Shown here piece after piece: positions 24,101 to 35,800 of a DNA stretch of 64,000 nt. The DNA is taken from the NCBI RefSeq assembly GCF_034190915.1, contig NW_026947502.1, positions 1,799,173-1,863,172 of the forward strand, written 5' to 3'. Positions within the stretch are counted from its first letter, which is position 1, and every line of letters begins with the position of its first letter. The position numbers and the translations under genes were made by a program. The DNA is from Cavia porcellus. Taxonomy: Eukaryota > Chordata > Mammalia > Rodentia > Caviidae. The notes below the pieces were generated by a model, which saw only the letters and a program-made list of their open reading frames with translations, had not been told where the DNA came from and did not search any database.

Positions 24101-24300
24101 TTTGCTTCTTTGGTGACTAGTGGTTGCTGCCCTGCAACTTCCTCCTCTGGAGCCTGTTGGCTGTCGCAGGCAGCCGTTCGCCCCTGTTATCCTGGGCTGG
24201 TTGAGTTTACAGCCTCCTCCACTGACCTGTTTCTTCTGCTCAGCCTGCCAGGCCTTTCCTGTTAATTTCATCTGCTGACTCAGGCTGTAGGAAATAAACA
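21111..24300. other. Intron 2, unique GC-rich sequence
   Basis: No exon or repeat of note. A pyrimidine-rich stretch lies at 23,237-23,320. An AP-1/MARE-like TGCTGACTCA lies at 24,273-24,282. Confidence 0.5.
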
Positions 24301-25440
24301 GTTGTTCCCCGGCCCTCCTATTTGATTTTTAAGTGTTTAAATTCCTTTAACAGAAATGAAGTGTGCTTCCAGTACCAAGCAAAGTGTTGGTGTTTAGTAT
24401 TTTTTCCTAAATTGCTACTCCGATGTGTTTTCTGCACCCCTGTACCGTGCTTCATGACTCTGGGATTCAGATTCCGCCATCCATGAAGCTCTGGAGCGGA
24501 TCTGCTTTGCTCCGGGCGGTCCCTGTTTTTCTTTTTTTCACGTGATCACCAGGCTCTTTAAGAACTATTGCTTAGGGATGGATTCAGCGATCGGGTGGAG
24601 CACCTATCATCGTGACTCTATAAAGACAATTTGTTTGTTTTTGCCCCTTTTCCAAATGGGTTTTGTTTGCCTTGAATAGTGTCATAAGAGGGCCTTTGTT
24701 TGGGTTGGTGCTGCCACCTAAAACAGTGTCTAGCGTGGCGAGGCCTTGCCAATCTCTGCTGAATCTGTGAATTGATGATGTCTAATTTTTCCAGGAGAAA
24801 TACAAGCTTTAAGTCTCTTACCATATATCCCAGTAGCTTTATTATTAAGAGTTTTAGAATTTTATTAACATGGTGAATTGGGTCTTTTCCATTGTATCTT
24901 ATAGCATTGTATCTTATTATAGATATTTAGGAAACTTTTAATTTGTAATATGCACATAACCATTTACTCAGACTATCCGAGACCTGCTTGTTCCATGTGA
25001 ATGAAATTCTCAGGTCAGACATCTTCATTCCAAGAGAGCAGAGTTAAAAATGACTCATTTCTCCGGATCACGGCAGAGCATATGCAGACCACAGATGAAC
25101 ACTGGACAGCTGCTGTCAGCCAAACCAAGGCCGGGGTCACCATCCTTGGGGTGGGGGCCTCCCACGACCCTTATCTGATGATTTGCTGGGTTCACATCTC
25201 CCCTTGTGTTTCAGCAAACTGGCTTCTGTTACTATAGTGGCATAAAAACGAAACACAGATAATCACAGAAGAATCCTTTTAAAATAAACCTCTGGCTTGG
25301 ATGTTTCTCACGTTGCCTGCCTAGATACACAAGTGACTGTATTGATTTTGCAGAGATGTTTTAGTGAATGTCCTTATTACTTTTTCCCATTTTTTTTTTT
25401 TTTTGGTGTGTGTGTGTGGGGGGAGGATTTTTCTAAGTAT
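24301..25440. other. AT-rich interval, possible L1 remnant
   Basis: AT content is clearly higher than in neighbouring DNA, as in decayed L1, but I cannot align it securely. A T-run followed by GT units lies at about 25,388-25,425. Confidence 0.35.
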
Positions 25441-27330
25441 GCAATCATCTTGGGTAACTCATAATGTTTTGTCTTTTTTTAAATAGTCATTTTATGTCTT
25501 ACTACACTGGTTGGAATGCAAAGTGGAATTTGAGTAGTTTTGTGTGGGAGCTACAGCCCATGGCCTCAGGGCGCCTGAGCCTCCGTCCTAGGGGGTTGGG
25601 AGCCAGGTCCTGGCTGTGTGAACGCTGCTGCTGCCACTGCTGCTGCTGCCGGACCCCGAGTGTATCGACCTTGGCCCAAATGGATCTCCTGTGCTCTCTC
25701 AGCCTTGGGGATAGTCTTTTGTATCAAGTAAAGCTTCAAAGATGGGAGATGGCTGTGTGGTCGGTAGTTGTTTGGGGACGAGAACCTCTTCCATTTCTGG
25801 TGGTCTGTGGCTGGGTTGCGGTGCCCTGGGCCCCGCGCAGGATTGTGTGCAGGGATAGCAAGCAGGCTGCTGTGGATTTCACGGGGGAGGTGGTTCCGTG
25901 AGACACTTCAGGAGGCTGCAAGGAGCTGCAGTCGTACAGCCTGGAAGCTGTGCATGAAGCTGGCTGCAGGAGCCCTGCTGGAGCCCCTGCCCTCCCCTTA
26001 CTGATGCCGTACCTTCTGAACTTCACTGTTCTTGCTCTGCAGGGTGGAGTTTGCGTACTGGCGGGCCGTGGGCCGTGTCCAGCCGCAGATGAGTTTTGTT
26101 TGGCCATCTCAGTATTTGATGAAGCCTCAGGTTTCCAGTTGCTCTTGAGAATTTGGGAGATCTGCTCGGCCTGTGTTGCTGAGGGCTGGAAGTCTGCTGC
26201 GGGGTGGCACAGTCTCTGTGTCACCCAGCCCTGCTCCTTTGGTGTGCATTTCTCACACAAGGCTTATGGAGGCACCTGGGATTTTCTCCTATGTGAGATG
26301 AACACTGCGTGGCTTTCGGATCCATCATGTCTGCCTCCCCCCTCTTTCTTCTCCATGATTCCGTTTATGGACCACTGGCTCTGTCCGTATTCTGCTTGGC
26401 CCCAGTCCCTCTCCGCAGAGTATGCCTGATTCTGGCTCCTGCCCTCACTGGCTGAGCCCACATTTCTCGTCTGTGAAAAGTAAAAGTTGATGGTGGTAAT
26501 TGCTGTGCCGGGTTAAGATGAGGACGGAATGAAGTAAGGTCTGTAGTTGGCCCTTGGTGGCCACAGGCCTTTGTAGTCAGAGGCAATGTTTTCCTCATGT
26601 TGCTGCTCAGAGGAACCCGAGCCTGAGAGTGCAGTGTAGCTCTGGTCACTCAGGAAGCCCTGTGGGCTGGCGGGCTGAGTGGGCGTGGGAGGCGGGACTG
26701 GGGAGGGGGTGCAAGGCTGGGGGAGGGTGCTCTCCCGGCCTCACATTGGGATTGGCCTGGGCCGCACTGCCAGTTGAGGCTGTGACTCTTCTGCAATGGA
26801 ATTCCTGGGTCAGAGGAAGGAAGACAGATGTTTACTGGAAGAGACTGATTGCCGCTGATGTCATCGTGAGCCCCGCAGGACACTGCTGCAGCCAAGGGTC
26901 CTCCGGCCCTTCCTGCCAAGGCAGCATTCCTGGGGCAGCTGCTGGGGCAGCCCCCCCCCCCCATTCTCCCATCATATCCCCCACCCAAACACAATTACAG
27001 GGATGCAGAAAAGATTTCCAGGCTGAAGAGCGAAGGGTATCGTTGGTGGGTAGGCGCTGAGCAAGGAGGCCAGGCGCGTTGTGGGGTGCGCAGTGCAGGA
27101 TGGAGGAGCAGCCTGGGCGGGCGGAGGGCTGTGTGGAGCTGCGGGCCAGGTCAGGGAAGCACACATCCCTTCTGCCACTCCATCAGTGAGAGCCTGGCCT
27201 GGTTTCTTCTTCCAGTCTGGAGCAGGGTGTGGTGAGAGGACCTGGCGCCTTGCTCCTGTCCTTTCCCAGCATCTGTGCTGCTGATGCTGGCAGCCCATGC
27301 CTTCCTACAAGCCATCCCTCGTCCAGATCC
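25441..27330. other. Intron 2, mostly unique sequence
   Basis: No exon. An imperfect (CTG)n patch lies at about 25,625-25,650 and a 12-base C run at 26,951-26,962. The MIR fragment is listed separately. Confidence 0.5.
26445..26560 (+). repeat. MIR SINE fragment
   Basis: 'cgtctgtgaaaagtaaaagt', then 'aagatgaggacggaatgaag', reads as the + strand MIR core with many substitutions. Confidence 0.5.
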
Positions 27331-27334
27331 CTGG

Positions 27335-27720
27335 GACTGCAAGTGATGAAGACCCAGTGCAAACTGGCCCAGGCTAAAGGAGGAACGTGCTGCCTTCTGG
27401 GAGCTGCTCAGGGCTCCTGTCCTGCTTTAGCTCTGCCTCCCTTTGTGTGGCCCTGCCTCAGCAGCACAGTGGGTGACACCTGGCTTACCTGGGTCCCAGC
27501 GGGCAGTCCCAACTGAGAGGCTTGCCTTTCTCTAAGGGCTTCAGTGGGAGTCCCAAACCTGGTTGTGACTGGCTCAGGCTGGGTCATGTGGGAGGTTTTG
27601 AGCAAATCACGGTGGCTGAGGTAAGTAGAAAGGCTTTGATTGGCCAGGCCTGGTCCCATGACAGCCTTGGGGGTGGAGTTTATTGTCAACCTCTTGAAGA
27701 CAGTGGGTGAGCACTGGGGG
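27335..27720 (-). repeat. Ancient interspersed repeat, family not assigned
   Basis: 'gacccagtgcaaactggccc' near the left end, and twice 'gattggccagg/gactggctcagg' near the right end, are shared by an old mammalian repeat family that I cannot name with confidence. The piece at 13,725-14,110 may belong to the same family. Confidence 0.4.
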
Positions 27721-28489
27721 CTCAGAAGAAAAGCAGGCTGCTCCAATGGTGTGGCGCTGAGAGGCGCCACTGCCTTCTCTGTCTCCAGGACCTCTGACTT
27801 ATCTTCTCCCTGGGTCCTCTTGTTTCTGCTCTGACCAAGCTGCCCTGTGATAAGCACAGTGCGTCCTGCCATGCTCTATCGAAAGTAACTCCAGTGGTTC
27901 TGCTTCTCCTGAGATCAGCATGCCCAGTGCCCCTGATCGGTCACCATTTCCTGCTTATCTTAACACACTCTCCTCCCTCTCTTCCGTTCTGTGTGCCAGG
28001 GGCAGGAGCTCTACCATATCATACATTGCCATCAGACTTAAGCTCTCCCAAGTGGAAAACAGTCCTGTATAGATCCGGGGCTTAGTCACAGGTGAAGCTA
28101 AAAGTGCCGTGAGCCAGGTGTGCAGATCCGGGTAGGGCACCCCTGGGCTTCTGTGGGGTAGCATCAGCAGAGCAGTCAGAGGGGGTGTCCTCAGAGGTCT
28201 CTGGGCTTTGGGCTGCAGTGCTGGGGACCTGGCTGTGTGGCCAGCTTTCCCACCATCCCTGTACCGGACGCGGCAGCTGACATGTACACAGCCACATCGC
28301 TGTATCCTTTGGGGGCCTGATCCCCGTGTCCTGAGCCCTCTGGGCAGTCTCGGGAGGCCCATGACCCCTTATCAAAAAAGTGTCTTAAATGGACAACACA
28401 AAATGCAAAGGAAATCAAGTCTATTGAAACAAGGCTGTCAGCAGTGGAAAAAACTTATAATACATGCACACATATGTTTTTAGTTTTCT

Positions 28490-29090
28490 AAATCATCATG
28501 TCTTTTTTCTTATAATAGCTTTTTTGACATATACTTCACATACCTCCTCTTTCACCCATACAGAATGTGAAACTCAGTGACTTTGGCATATTGACAGTTA
28601 TTCAGGCATCACCATAATTAATTTGAGAATGTGCCAGTCAGGAAGAAAATCACCCCAGTTACCCTACAGAGCCCGACCCTGAGGTGGTTGGGTTGTTCAG
28701 AACCTGCCTGTTCTGTACATTTCTTCTTCTTCTTTTTTTTTTTTTTTACTGGTACCAGGGATCGAACTCCCGACCACACGCTTGCAAGGCAGATGCTTAT
28801 GCTGCTGAGCTAAATCCCCAGCCCCTAGTTCTGTACATTTCACGTCAGGGGAATCATTTATGTTTGCCCTTTGTGTCTGGCTTCTTTGGCTTACTGCTTT
28901 GGAGGCTTGTGGATGCAGCGTGCATCAGAACTTCTTTCTGGACAGGTATTATTCTGCTGGATGGGTATTCCACAGTTTTTTAATCCATTCATCAGCTGAT
29001 GGATGGGGTTGTCTCCACCTCCTGTCTTTTGAGAACACTGTTGTAGACAGTCACGTGCAAGTGTTTCTTGTGCTTTTTAACTAATATGCA
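28490..29090 (-). mobile_element. Old L1 3' fragment, split by a SINE
   Basis: On the + strand the right part contains 'tgtgtctggcttctttggct' and 'aatccattcatcagctgatg', the antisense of an L1 3' region common in mammals. The ID-type SINE at 28,724-28,827 interrupts it. Confidence 0.75.
28724..28827 (-). mobile_element. ID-type SINE inserted in the L1 fragment
   Basis: The reverse complement begins GGGGCTGGGGATTTAGCTCA, carries TTCGATCCC as B-box and ends in a T-run on the + strand (the A-tail). An exact 14-base duplication GTTCTGTACATTTC flanks it at 28,710-28,723 and 28,828-28,841, so it is a fairly recent insertion. Confidence 0.95.
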
Positions 29091-29131
29091 TTAAATAACA
29101 AGAGCCAGGAGTGTATTTCGCAGCCTTTCTG

Positions 29132-29575
29132 TAGTGAGGTATCTCTTAACAATGTTTCAGTTAATGGTGGCCCCACTACTGGCCAGTGATTTGGTGATTT
29201 CGTGGTCACTGTATCAAAGTACATCACCCACGTGCTTGTGGTGCTGCTGGTGTGAAGTGATCAATGGCACTGCCAGGTACATAAAAGCACTGCAGATACA
29301 GTTGTATTGAGAACCTAATACTGGGAATAGTAATGAGTAGCTGTGTCACTGGCTTATACCCCTGCTGTCCTTTGTGTCATTGTTTGAGAGTGTATTCCTG
29401 CTGCCTGCACTGAGTGTACCGTGAACACCACGTTTACCTCGTGTTTACCGCTTCCCTTAATCGCATGGAGCGGCTGCATGCGGTGACTGCCTGGGTGCCC
29501 AAGTGTGTGTACATACACTCCATGATGCTCGTACAATAGCACAGTTGCTTATTGCACGTTTCTGAGATGCATGCG
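29132..29575 (+). mobile_element. Tigger-like DNA transposon, internally deleted
   Basis: The left end reads 'atctcttaacaatgtttcag' then 'ttaatggtggccccac'. The right end reads 'gtacatacactccatgatgc' then 'tgcttattgcacgtttctga'. As I recall, both ends match one TcMar-Tigger family (Tigger7-like). The transposase part is missing. Confidence 0.65.
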
Positions 29576-31640
29576 TGTTTGGCTGGGTGTAAACACAGCT
29601 TGGTTGAATCTGCAGGTGGCCGAGATGCAAATGTCAGATGCGCCATGCTGGGCACAGGTGCTGCCCTCCCTGGGGCTGGCTGCCCCCAGCGGTGCGGAAA
29701 GAAGTGCCAGCGCTTGGCGGTTAGCAAAGACACAGATGGAGGCTTCTCTTCTCCAGTTTGAAGTGCTTGCAGGAGCCCCCTGTGTGTGACAACAGCTTCT
29801 GGCCGCCAGAGACCCAGGAGTGGCCCCTGGCAGGACTGCACGCTAGGTCAAGGCAGTGGCAGTTGTGCCCTTGCCTCTACAGTGCTGGCCTCTGGCAGGC
29901 CCCAGGCCTCAGTCACTGCCTGTGCAGCCCCTGCAGCCACACTGGCAAGGACTCCTCAGCTTGGGGGTCCGAGGGTCTTGACTCTGGGTGGGTTTGGCTG
30001 GGCCGCTGAGTCCTGCCTCCTTCCCATCCCCGTCTGCAGGCAGGGCTAGACTGGACCCTGTGCTGGGCACACTGTCGCCTCCTTGCGGTGGTCGAGGAGC
30101 ACGGCTGTGTCCAGGAGCTGCGTGGCCAGGCCCGTCCTGGGGCCCGGCCTCAGCTCGTGCACTGCAGCAGCTCTCTCCTAGCAGCTCTTGGTCCCGCTGG
30201 TAGGAGTCACAGCCTGGCGCGACCTCTCTGCTTTCCAGCTCTGTCCTCTGCCACTCTTGGGCTGCTGCCCCACCAGCCACAAGAGCTGCCAAGTCCCTTG
30301 TCTGGTGCCCTCTGTGGGACCTTCTGTCCTGCTTCTTGGGTTTCAGGGGCAGCCAGCGGGATCTAGACGTGGCCTCCTGGCATCTCCTGGCTGTCTCCTG
30401 TGGCCATGCGGCTCTGTGTCAGGGCCTGCAAGCACCTGTGTTACCTCAGGTTGCCGAGTCGGCTGGCAGATAGAGAGCTTGTTGCTTGTTCCTGGGTGAC
30501 GCTGGGCAGGTCCCGCCATCTCTGTGAGCCTCTGGGGTCTTGAGATTTCCAGTGGACACTGCTCCAGGGGAGATGGAATGACAGGACAGTGTACCCTGAG
30601 TCCCCTCCCTGGCCCTGCTGGGGCCCTGGGGAGTCTTGTGTCTCCTGACAGCTCACAGTGCCTCCCAACTTTTGGTTCTATTATTCTTAAATCCCAAATA
30701 TCTCATCTGCCTTCACAGGAAACGAAATCCACGGACGAACTGAAGGCAGGGAATCGGAGGCCTGGAGACTCACTGTAGTCAGTGGTTTCCTTCGTGTCTC
30801 CTGTACCTGGCACGTCTGGAATGCTTGGGCTGAAGGCCACGCTGTGCGTTCCCTTGGTGACTGCTTTTGACCCCAGTGCCACGTGGATGGGTGCTCTGTG
30901 TGGGGCAGGACAGCACCTGGGTCCCTCACCGTGCGGACATGGAGGGAGGTGGCCAGGTCCTGGGAGAGGACAAGGGAGTCAGGAGGGAGGGGCTCGTCCA
31001 GGCTGGTGGGCAGCGGGCACTGGGTCCCAGGGTCTGGGGGCTTCGCACTGCTGGGTCAGGTGTGGGGAGCCTGTGGCAGCTTGACTGACAAAGGGCAGAG
31101 TGAGGCCGGGGAGCGGGTGCATTACGAGGCAGGCACTGTCGGAGGGAAGCATCGGATTAGAGAGGATTTGCTCTCTGCGGAGGCTCTGCGTAAGGGATCT
31201 GAGCGAGGTGTTTGTGTGCGTGCCTGTGGGTGTGTGTTGCAGCTCTGCCACTTGATAGAGTGGATTTTAGGTGTGCACAGACTGAGGACACAAGTCCTGG
31301 AGAGGGTGCGGGGGAGCTCTGGGAGAGGAAGGGTGTCTCAGGAGGTCTTCCTCAAGGGTGTGAAACCCAGGAGGTTAGTGAACCTGCGTGTGGGGAACCC
31401 AGGGGTCTCTGGCTGCAGGTGTGTCTTGATCCAGGTGCTCAAATGCAGTTTCAGTCTCTGTTTTCTTTCTTTGCCTTCAATGTTGATCCCTCTCTCCTGT
31501 GGTGGCTTTGTTCTCAGGTGAGGTTTTGAGAGAAGGAAAGGTGGCCGCAGGCGTCACTGCCCAGCGTCCGTCCTCACAGTTCAGCAGCTCGGGAGGCCGC
31601 TTTAGTTCCATAAGAGTTCCCTAATTGAATCTGATTGATT
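29576..31640. other. Intron 2, mostly unique GC-rich sequence
   Basis: No exon. A MIR-like piece is listed separately. Open frames here are accidental. Confidence 0.5.
30455..30610 (+). repeat. MIR SINE fragment
   Basis: 'gggtgacgctgggcaggtcc', then 'ctctgtgagcctctgg', is a diverged + strand MIR 5' part. Confidence 0.5.
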
Positions 31641-31642
31641 AA

Positions 31643-31870
31643 TGTCTTTGTCTGTTTTCTGTTTCTACACTGCAACACGAGGGACCAGGAAACTTATAAA
31701 GAAAAGAGGTTTATTTTGGTTTGAGGTTCTGGAGGTCAGTAGTCCGAGCCTCACCGGTGACGGTGACTGCATCTGGTGAGGCCTTTTGTGCTTGACTCAG
31801 GGGAAGTGGAGGGGTGAGCAGGCAGGAGGGAGGGAAGAGGCAGGAGGCCAGGGGAAGGGTGGTTCTGAGA
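31643..31870 (-). mobile_element. MaLR-type LTR (MST/MLT1-like)
   Basis: 'aaacttataaagaaaagagg' followed by 'tttattttggtttgaggttc' and 'gcatctggtgagg' is the reverse complement of the conserved 3' part of mammalian MaLR LTRs. The 5' part is too diverged to bound. Confidence 0.7.
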
Positions 31871-32535
31871 ACACAGCCGGGTTAGGGGAAGGAGCTGGTG
31901 GCGGCTGGCGCAGGCTGGCTCAGGGTTCCCAGGGGAAGTTGGGCGGGGTGGGGAGCCCGGGAAGGCCCCCTCCCCTGCCCGAGGAGGGGGAGAGAAGGAG
32001 CAGTGCAGACTCAGAGCCGGTGGGGATTCCCTCAGTGGCCTCTTCCCTTTCAAGATTGGGTTAGGACAACAGCCAGGTTGCTGGTAGGCGTTTACGGCTC
32101 TCTTGGGAGCTGTCTGGCCCTGGAAGCAGAGCATCGGGCTGGGGTGGTGGTCTGGTCACTGGCTGCCCCAGGAATGCCCCAGGACCATCAGGCCAGGCAG
32201 TGGAGCAGTCTGGACATAGGAAAGCAAGCGCTGAGAGCAGGCGTGGCTGTCCTGCTGTGTAGGGAGTCAGAGGCAGGGACTGTTAGCTGGGTGGCTCACA
32301 GATGTGGCAGGCTGGGTGCAGTGTGCTGCCCCTGCGGAGCCCCAGGGTCCAGGCGTGATGCACGCTGTGCCCTGGGACCCCAGGTCAGTCTTCAGTTGGG
32401 CTCTATGGGGCTTCTCAGTGAGAAGGGAGTCATGGGCTTGCCCTACCGATGGGCTGAGCAAACAAACAAAAAGCCAAATAAACGCCATTGCACATGGTGT
32501 AAGAACTGGGGGTGAATGTCAGAGGCCGTGTGCTC
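31871..32535. other. Intron 2, purine-rich unique sequence
   Basis: The G/A-rich first part may still be decayed LTR. No exon. Confidence 0.4.
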
Positions 32536-32830
32536 CCAACAGGCCTCTGGTGTGCACGCGTGTGCTGTAGGTGATGTGTGAATGCGAGTTATGAGTGTAA
32601 AGCACATATGTACAAATGTGTATCACATGTGATATATATAGTGAGTGTATGGTGGCAACACGGTCGTGCACGTGGTAGACGTGTGAAGAGTGCATGCAGA
32701 CGTGTGTAAGGCATAGGGTACACGCATGCGAGGGCATCATGTACTGTTTGTGTGTGCACGTGAGGGGCACGTGTGGGGGTGTCGGCATGCTTGTCTGGGA
32801 AGCGCGTGATTGCGTGTGGGGTCCCTGCAG
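32536..32830. repeat. Degenerate TG-rich tract
   Basis: About 290 bases of broken TG/CA repeats with tatata and gtgcac variants. The His/Thr-rich minus-strand frame here is an artefact of the repeat. Confidence 0.8.
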
Positions 32831-35800
32831 TGGTCCCACCGCCCCTCCAGCCCGTGTCCTCCGCCCTCGTTTCTCTCCGAGTCTTGGCTCTGGCTCCCGC
32901 CGCGCCTCCTCCCCAGCTTCAGTCTCTACCGTTTTAATGAGGGCCCGGCCTCCTGTGCGCCGTGGCTCAGCAGCGGTGCATTTAATTAATAATCTTACAT
33001 TACACTTCTTCCCAGTAACTGCTGCCTCTTTATTCCTCACTAATTGGAAGGGGCTAGTTAAGCTGAGATGAATGACCTTTCTGTTGCAGATGTCTTCGCC
33101 TGGAATCTCCACCAGGGTGGACGTGCCGGAGCACGGGGCCAGAAGGCTGGGAGAGCCAGGCTGCCTTGTGCCTTCTGGGCCAGGGGAGGCTCCTTCGCTG
33201 GTGGCCAGGGCAGAGCTGGACTAGGTCGCAACCACCCCTGCCCTCTGGGAAGAGTGTGCAAGCCGGGGGTCCCGGTGACAGCCGGACCTTGGACTTGCCT
33301 TTTCCCTTTGCAGGGTTCCCCTGTCCCCCAGCTCCAGAGAGCATCAGTCTGGGTCTCTGGAGCCGGAACCTCCTCTGGTCACCTCCCTGCCTCCCAGTGA
33401 CCCTGCCCCACCCTGTCCTCTCCCGCCCTGCAGCCGTGTGTGCTGGCTATGCCGCAGGTGTACCAGAGGCTTCCCAGGCAGCACATGCTCCCATCCCATT
33501 GCAGCCAAGAGAATACAAGTGATACCAGTGCTGCCATGCTGTTGGCCACCCACAGGGTGGCAGCTGCTGGTGCAGAGCTCGTGTGCTTGCCTGTTTCCTC
33601 CACGCGGGTCTCATGGTGGTGCCCCCCAGACTGACTGCTGGGGCCAGCACTGTACAAGAGAAAACATCCAAACACTCCATGTCCCTCCAGAGGAGAAACC
33701 GGAGTCATGGGCTCGAGGCCTCCTGCTCCTTCCCTGCTTGGTTGTGCAGGGGTTGGAGGTCACCTCTGGGCAGCTTGGGCGTGCAGTGTGGTACTGTGTT
33801 GTGACATTATGTCTTCTGCCAGCCGGGCCAGGCATTGGGGATAAGGCAGCTCTAGCCAGACTCCAAGCATGGTTTATAGGACCTACCAAACACTGGCAGG
33901 AGGACAGAGACAGAGTGCTGGGCATGGGGGTGCGGGTGGCTCCAGGGGCTGCTGCACAGGTGATATCTGTGCAGAGCTGGCAGCAGGGCTGGGGTGGGGG
34001 GACCAGCAGCACCCAGCTGCTGTGTGCTGTACCTCACCCGTGTCAGCTGCTGAGAACTAGCTGGGATTCCGCTCTCTGTCTCTGTCATGGATTAAAAACT
34101 GGTGGGCAACTTAATACCAGCTGTATTAAATCAGCACGGTGCGAGGTGTAGATGGCCCACCTGAGGAGAGTTGGCAGGGTAAATAGAAATGTGGAGGAGA
34201 GCAAGGCAGTGTGGGCTCTCCTAAGTGTTGCGGTTTGAGCCGTTGGTTCCCCTGGAGGAGCGCGCCATGACTAGCTTCCCCAGGGTGAGTTTGACCGTTA
34301 TCATCAGAGGATGAGAGTGGCTGTGGTTCACTTTGGGGAGCTCTGGTCCTTGCATCGAGCATCACTTCCTGGCTCTGGAGGGGAAGATAGGTGCTGTTTA
34401 ATCTCCAGGGGAAACTCGTTATGCTGGCTTTCTGTGCTCAACTGTTCTTATCGCTGGAGGAGCTCCAGGATCTGTGTGTCGCCGAGGATGGCTGTTTTGA
34501 GTGTGACTTCTTGGCTCCAGTGTAGAACCCTCAACCTACCAGCACAGCTCCCCCACTGGCATAGACTTTCTAGCTTCCACCGCTAATCTTTGGCCCTTAC
34601 CGGTGCAGATCCATAAGACAGACTGGTGAGAGTCCTTCTCGTGGGCTCTAGACCTCTACTTGGACTTGTGGGAGGCATAGTGATGGGCTCTAGGTGTTTA
34701 TCTGGACTCACACAGGACGTTGCTGAGGGGTCCAGGCCCTTGGCTGAATATTCCAGGTCTTCAGTGTTGTAGACAGATTTTCTGCACTTTCTGTGTTAAC
34801 TCTGGGTGACCGTCATAAATAATACTATAAATTCTGTGTCCTGATTCCAGTTGTTCTCACAGTCCCAGACTACTGCCTGGCCCCCTGGCTCTGTGTTTCT
34901 GCCTCTGCCTCTGCCTCTCTCTCTGAAGACTGAGCCTGGGCTTCGTGCTTACCCTTGGTCTCTTCTCTCTGTCCTTCCTCTCCTTCTCCATTTCCTTCCA
35001 TTCTCTCTCTGCCCCTCATCCTCCTCACCAGGCAGCGTTTGCCGTCCTTCCTCCACCCAGGCTTTGGGGATCGCTCTTGCTGGGAGCGCATCAGGAGGGT
35101 CTGGACCGTGCCTCTGCGAGCGAGGGGTGTCCTGCGAGGGCGGGGACTTCAGGCGAGCCCTTGCTGGGCTCTGAGGCAGGGCCTCCCCTGCAGGCATCTC
35201 CCATGTGCTGCCCTACGGGGTCAGTGTGACCTCGGCCACTGCTGTCCTCCTGTCCTCAGTGCTGGCTGCTGTGCTGCATTCAGGAGCAGAGGCACCTGTT
35301 CCCCCGAGAGATCCTTTTCTCCAGTTTTTTGTGGGTATGACTTCCTGGTGTCCCAGTCTCTTGTCTGCTGCCCCCACTCCGAAGAAGGGCCTTTCTTCGT
35401 CCTGGACTTTGATGTCCCTCTGGTAATTTCTTCTGTACAGGGATCTGCCCTTTCTCTCTGGGAGTGCTCAGAGCTTTCTCTTTGTCTTTAATGTTCCTGG
35501 GTTTCATTATGAGTCTGGCTGTGGGGCTTTTTCTTAGCTGTGCATTAGTAAGTCCTCTGTGATTGCACTAACACTGGATCTTTAATCTTGGGAAGTTCTT
35601 GGCCCTTGTTTTATGCCATGCTGCCTCCTCCTGTCCTTCCCTTCTGGGATTTGCCTGTCACACCAGCTTTTCCTTCGTGCCTTCGCTTCTTGATGGCCTC
35701 CGGCAGCACGGGAATTCTGTGGTGCTGCTTGGCTTTGGGGTAGGTCTGGGGCTCATCTGTTCACTGCTCAGGTCAGCCGCAGAGCCTCCCGGGCACAGCT

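Noticed and set aside
33438..34151. 237-codon open frame on the + strand in intron 2
   Set aside because: No recognisable domain. Overlapped by frames on both strands, as expected in GC-rich DNA.
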